Assembly (NCBI GenBank): GCA_016213595.1
Contig: JACRAA010000264.1
Span: forward strand, 1-6,997
DNA length: 6,997 nucleotides
Direction of reading: 5' to 3'
From: Actinomycetota bacterium
GTDB taxonomy: Bacteria > Actinomycetota > Actinomycetes > Propionibacteriales > Propionibacteriaceae
The stretch's first letter is position 1, and every line of letters begins with the position of its first letter. The notes beneath the pieces are model-generated. The model had not been told where the DNA came from, searched no databases, and saw only the letters and a list, made by a program, of their open reading frames with translations. The translations under genes were made by a program, and so were the position numbers. Positions 4,667 to 6,997 of the stretch are shown in pieces.

Positions 4667-5635
4667 GTGACCAGGCCACGAGACGCGGAGCGATCCGCAG
4701 CACGTGCCGTGCGCCCCCGCGAGCACGTGTCCGTGCTCGGGGACGTCATCTCCGCCTACCTCGACCACCTCGCCAACCGGCGCCTGTCGGCCCACACGCT
4801 GCGGGCGTACCGCGGCGACCTCGGTGCGCTGGACGCATGGCTCGTCGAGAACGGGCTCCGGTCGGCGGACGAGGTCGACGTGAGGGCGCTGCGCTCGTGG
4901 CTGGCCGCGCTCGCGGTCTCGGGCGCCGAACGAACCTCGCTCGCGCGACGGGCCGCGGCGGTACGAGGGTGTTTCGCCTGGGCCCATGAGCAAGGGCTCC
5001 TGGCGTCCGACGCGGCCCTGTCACTGCGCTCGCCTCGACCCGCCAAGCGTCTCCCGCAGGTGCTCAGCCAGGCCGAGACGTTCGAGATGCTCCGGTCTGC
5101 CATCGCGGTCGCCGCGGAGGACGACTCCGCCCGCGGCGCTCGCGACGTGGCGATCCTTGAGCTGCTGTACGCGACCGGCATCCGGGTCGCAGAGCTGTGC
5201 GGACTCGACCTCGGAGCCGTCGACGAGGAGCGCCAGACGGTGAGGGTGCTCGGCAAGGGCGACAAGGAGCGGGTCGTCCCGTTGGGCTCCCCTGCGCTGT
5301 CGGCCCTCGAGCGGTGGCGTGCACGTCGGCCGGAGCTCGTGACTCCCCGCTCCGGCAACGCGCTGTTCCTCGGCGAACGCCTCGGCGACCGGATCGACCC
5401 AAGGATCGTCCGACGCGTGGTGCACCGGGCCGTCGGACTCGTCGATGGTGCCCCCGACATTGGTCCGCACGGGCTGCGCCACGCCATGGCGACCCACCTG
5501 CTCGAGGGCGGCGCCGACCTCCGCACCGTCCAGGAGCTCCTCGGGCACTCCTCCCTCGCGACGACGCAGGTCTACACGCACGTGAGCGGGGAACGGCTCC
5601 GGACCGCGTTCGCTCAGGCACACCCCCGAGCCTGA
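4667..5635 (+). CDS. xerC: Tyrosine recombinase XerC-like
   Basis: XerC acts with XerD at dif to resolve chromosome dimers before division. With the chosen GTG start the protein has 322 aa. The N-terminal SAM-like core-binding domain is at about residues 22-110 (AYLDHLANRRLSAHTLRAYR), followed by the catalytic domain. All active-site residues are seen: R173 (TGIRVAELCGL), K197 (GKGDKERVVPLG), H268 and R271 (GPHGLRH), H294 (LGHSS) and nucleophile Y303 (QVYTHVS), with spacing that matches E. coli XerD. The start is uncertain: TTG 4646 adds 7 residues, while GTG 4727 or 4733 gives about 300 aa. None has a strong RBS; GTG 4667 has GGGGACGG about 12 nt upstream. No att sites or phage genes are near, so a housekeeping XerC is favoured over a mobile-element integrase. 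XerC versus XerD rests on genomic context, not on a diagnostic residue. Confidence 0.9.
   Translation: MTRPRDAERSAARAVRPREHVSVLGDVISAYLDHLANRRLSAHTLRAYRGDLGALDAWLVENGLRSADEVDVRALRSWLAALAVSGAERTSLARRAAAVRGCFAWAHEQGLLASDAALSLRSPRPAKRLPQVLSQAETFEMLRSAIAVAAEDDSARGARDVAILELLYATGIRVAELCGLDLGAVDEERQTVRVLGKGDKERVVPLGSPALSALERWRARRPELVTPRSGNALFLGERLGDRIDPRIVRRVVHRAVGLVDGAPDIGPHGLRHAMATHLLEGGADLRTVQELLGHSSLATTQVYTHVSGERLRTAFAQAHPRA
4700..4739 (+). repeat. Two related hairpins at the xerC 5' end
   Basis: GCACG-TGC-CGTGC (4700-4712) and CGAGCACG-TGTC-CGTGCTCG (4720-4739) are perfect inverted repeats that share the AGCACGTG-(C/T)CCGTGC-like core. They lie in the first 25 codons if translation starts at GTG 4667, or in the untranslated leader and start region if it starts at 4727 or 4733. 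In the second case they would hide the start codon and could limit translation. Confidence 0.5.
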
Positions 5636-5640
5636 CTACG

Positions 5641-5678
5641 GGGCCGGCCTGTCCATGGCCCTCCGGATGGCCGATCCG
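5641..5678 (+). other. Small hairpins in the xerC-downstream gap
   Basis: GGGCC/GGCCC (5641-5645 and 5657-5661) and CGGAT/ATCCG (5664-5668 and 5674-5678) are two 5-bp stems after the xerC stop, without a T-run. They could weakly terminate xerC transcription ahead of the promoter at 5679. Both are short and may be chance. Confidence 0.25.
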
Positions 5679-5707
5679 TTGCCCTGCGGGCGGCCCGGAC
5701 GGATACT
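5679..5707 (+). promoter_or_regulatory. Promoter for the small membrane protein (leaderless mRNA)
   Basis: TTGCCC (5679-5684) and GATACT (5702-5707) are separated by the ideal 17 bp. The -10 ends 6 nt before GTG 5714, so the expected transcription start coincides with the G of the start codon. No Shine-Dalgarno sequence lies in the usual window. Promoter spacing and missing RBS together point to a leaderless transcript, a common arrangement in actinobacteria. Confidence 0.55.
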
Positions 5708-5713
5708 TCCTGC

Positions 5714-6178
5714 GTGCAGTACCTGCTGCTCACCCTGGTGCTCGCCATCATCATCACCGCCTCCGTGGTGGCATGGATGAGGATGACGGGCGGCGACGAC
5801 GGAGTCGCTGAGGCCGAGCTCCTCGACATCAGCGATCCCGTGCTCGCGCTCGCCGCCCGGCAGCGGCAGGTCGACGAGGCCACCACCCGTCACGCTGTCG
5901 CGACGATCACAGCCCGCCACATCCCCCTGGTCTCGCTGAGGCGAGGGCCTCGCATCGGTCAGGCGTGGCTGCACTACGCGGACGGGACCGACCTTCTCGC
6001 CGAGGAGCGAGTCCTGGGCGCGCTCGGGTTCCTTGCGTTCGACCTGGTCATGCACGGGCCCACATCGAGGATCTCCGTGGCCCCACTCCCCGACGGCTGC
6101 TGGGTCACCGTCGGGCGGCGCAACACCCGTCTTCGCCTCATCGGCTCCCACCATCCGGAGGCCCTTCTCGGCACGTGA
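5714..6178 (+). CDS. Unrecognised small protein with N-terminal membrane anchor
   Basis: I do not recognise this 154-aa protein. Residues 2-22 (QYLLLTLVLAIIITASVVAW) are a clear uncharged membrane helix at the extreme N-terminus, without a signal-peptidase-like AxA site, so a signal anchor is likely. Residues 27-36 are acidic and Gly-rich. Residues 37-70 look helical and charged (LALAARQRQVDEATTRHAV). From about residue 72 the alternating polar and hydrophobic pattern suggests a small beta-rich or alpha/beta domain: RIGQAWLHYADGT, ISVAPLPDGCWVTVG, RNTRLRLIG. The coding pattern is typical of the neighbours, with GC-rich third positions. The GTG start is supported by the promoter ending 6 nt upstream. 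It lies 78 bp after xerC and 61 bp before def. I assign no function. Confidence 0.75.
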   Translation: MQYLLLTLVLAIIITASVVAWMRMTGGDDGVAEAELLDISDPVLALAARQRQVDEATTRHAVATITARHIPLVSLRRGPRIGQAWLHYADGTDLLAEERVLGALGFLAFDLVMHGPTSRISVAPLPDGCWVTVGRRNTRLRLIGSHHPEALLGT

Positions 6179-6192
6179 GCGGAGCGAGTCAC

Positions 6193-6198
6193 TATCCT
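6193..6198 (+). promoter_or_regulatory. Possible -10 element upstream of def
   Basis: TATCCT (6193-6198) fits TAnnnT and would start transcription near 6205, giving a leader of about 35 nt that contains the def RBS. No good -35 is seen 16-19 bp upstream, so this is tentative; def may also be read from the upstream gene's promoter. Confidence 0.3.
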
Positions 6199-6239
6199 GT
6201 CGCGAGCCGTCTGCGTGGGGCGGCCGCGAGAGGGAGGCC

Positions 6240-6839
6240 ATGAACGTCGAGGAGCTCATGGACGGCGGTCGCGTGCTGCCGATCACACGGTGGGGCGAGC
6301 CTGTGATGCACGCCCCGACCAAAGCCGTGACGGTCTTCGACGACGCGCTGGCGGAGCTCGCCCGTGACATGTTCGCCACCATGGCGGCCTCTCAAGGCGT
6401 CGGGCTCGCCGCGACCCAGGTGGGACGGGACATGTCGATGTTCGTGTTCAGCTGCCCCGATGACGACGACGTCCTCCACTCGGGCGTCGTCTGCAACCCT
6501 GTCGTGACGCTTCCCGAGGGGAAGGACCGCAACCTGGAGGAGGCCGAGGAAGGCTGCCTGTCGTTCCCGGGTGCGTACGAGCTGCTCGCCCGTCCCGACA
6601 AGGCCGTCTGCCGCGGCGACGACGTCGAGGGCAACCCGGTGGAGATCATCGGCACGGGCCTGCTGGCCCGCTGCCTCCAGCACGAGACCGACCACCTGTC
6701 CGGTGTCGTCTTCGGCGACCGGCTCAACGGCAAGGCGCGCCGCTCGCTGCGCAAGAAGGCCGAGGAGATGGCCTACCGCTACCCCGCCGACTGGCCCGTG
6801 TCCCCCAAGCTCCCGTTCGACCCGGAGCAGCACCGCTGA
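6240..6839 (+). CDS. def: Peptide deformylase
   Basis: This metalloenzyme removes the formyl group from the N-terminal Met of nascent proteins at the ribosome exit. The 199-aa product has all three family motifs: GVGLAATQ (residues 53-60, motif 1), EGCLS (104-108, metal-ligand Cys106) and HETDH (148-152, HExxH with metal ligands His148 and His152 and catalytic Glu149). It keeps the usual N-terminal segment RVLPITRWGEPVMHAP and a charged C-terminal helix (ARRSLRKKAEEM) followed by a Pro-rich end. ATG 6240 is supported by GAGGGAGG just upstream. It follows the small membrane protein by 61 bp and converges on the methyltransferase gene 13 bp after its stop. Some actinobacteria have more than one def gene; this copy looks fully active. 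Confidence 0.97.
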   Translation: MNVEELMDGGRVLPITRWGEPVMHAPTKAVTVFDDALAELARDMFATMAASQGVGLAATQVGRDMSMFVFSCPDDDDVLHSGVVCNPVVTLPEGKDRNLEEAEEGCLSFPGAYELLARPDKAVCRGDDVEGNPVEIIGTGLLARCLQHETDHLSGVVFGDRLNGKARRSLRKKAEEMAYRYPADWPVSPKLPFDPEQHR

Positions 6840-6845
6840 CCCTCG

Positions 6846-6864
6846 GCCGGGATCACTGCCCGGC
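6846..6864. terminator. Candidate bidirectional terminator between def and the methylase gene
   Basis: GCCGGG (6846-6851) and CCCGGC (6859-6864) form a perfect 6-bp GC stem with a 7-nt loop, exactly between the convergent genes. The loop carries the stop codon of the minus-strand gene. There is no T-run on either side, so if it terminates it does so as a GC-only hairpin of the kind often proposed for actinobacteria. Confidence 0.4.
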
Positions 6865-6997
6865 GGCTGACGGGCGCAGCGCGTAACACGCGACAGCGGC
6901 AGCCGCCGCCACGTTGAGGGAGTCGACCCCCGCCGCCATGGGAATGCGGGCCACCGTATCCGCTCCGGCGAGCCACGCGGCGCTCAGCCCCTGTCCC
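6853..6997 (-). CDS. SpoU/TrmH-family RNA 2'-O-methyltransferase, C-terminal part
   Basis: This family transfers a methyl group from SAM to a ribose 2'-OH in tRNA or rRNA, using a trefoil-knot (SPOUT) fold. Only the last 47 residues lie in the window; the gene continues past the right edge. The end carries the family's last conserved motifs: RIPMAAGVDSLNVA (residues 17-30 of the visible part), with the Pro and the SLN-hydrophobic-Ala signature, then the Ala-rich helix AAAAVACYALR and a short tail ending at TGA 6855-6853. Which RNA it modifies cannot be decided from this fragment. It converges with def. Confidence 0.85.
   Translation of the reverse strand, partial: GQGLSAAWLAGADTVARIPMAAGVDSLNVAAAAAVACYALRPSAAGQ

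Noticed and set aside
3235..4749. 504-aa minus-strand reading frame opposite the M23 gene
   Set aside because: The M23 domains on the plus strand are clear, and the antisense translation is Arg/Pro/Gly-rich noise.
4667..5635. Tyrosine recombinase as integrase of a mobile element
   Set aside because: No att-like direct repeats, tRNA, phage or plasmid genes are nearby, and the neighbours are housekeeping genes with uniform composition. The size and motif spacing match XerC/XerD.

Overview
This is a chromosomal window from a high-GC Gram-positive bacterium (Actinomycetota). The evidence is strong GC bias with GC-rich third codon positions, GTG starts, TAnnnT-type -10 elements, and a gene order (rpsB-tsf-pyrH-frr with a divergent LytM/M23 gene and a nearby xerC) that I recall from mycobacteria and relatives. 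I cannot name the genus. Codon use looks uniform, and there are no insertion sequences, prophage genes, CRISPR arrays, tRNAs or rRNAs.

Left half (1-3316, minus strand): a translation operon read right to left, rpsB (S2), tsf (EF-Ts), pyrH (UMP kinase) and frr (ribosome recycling factor). frr runs off the left edge within about one codon of its expected end. S2 has an 88-residue acidic tail with no Lys or Arg. The pyrH-frr spacer holds a triplicated 15-bp repeat. The tsf-pyrH spacer holds an 11-bp inverted repeat and a possible internal promoter.

Centre (3317-3636): a divergent intergenic region. It contains a clear rpsB promoter, a roughly 180-nt rpsB leader with several hairpins, and two tandem actinobacterial DnaA-box-like 9-mers about 19 bp apart.

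Right half (3637-6839, plus strand): a secreted protein with two LytM/M23 domains, the first lacking catalytic residues and the second intact; a XerC-type tyrosine recombinase with all catalytic residues; a membrane-anchored 154-aa protein I do not recognise, probably made from a leaderless GTG-start mRNA; and peptide deformylase (def). At the right edge the 3' end of a SpoU/TrmH RNA methyltransferase gene converges on def across a small GC-rich hairpin.

The window is mainly housekeeping: translation (S2, EF-Ts, RRF, deformylase, an RNA methylase), nucleotide supply (PyrH), chromosome dimer resolution (XerC) and cell-wall remodelling (M23). I found no new multi-gene system. The interest is in regulatory and architectural details: the DnaA boxes, the rpsB leader, the spacer repeats, the double-LytM protein and the leaderless small membrane protein.
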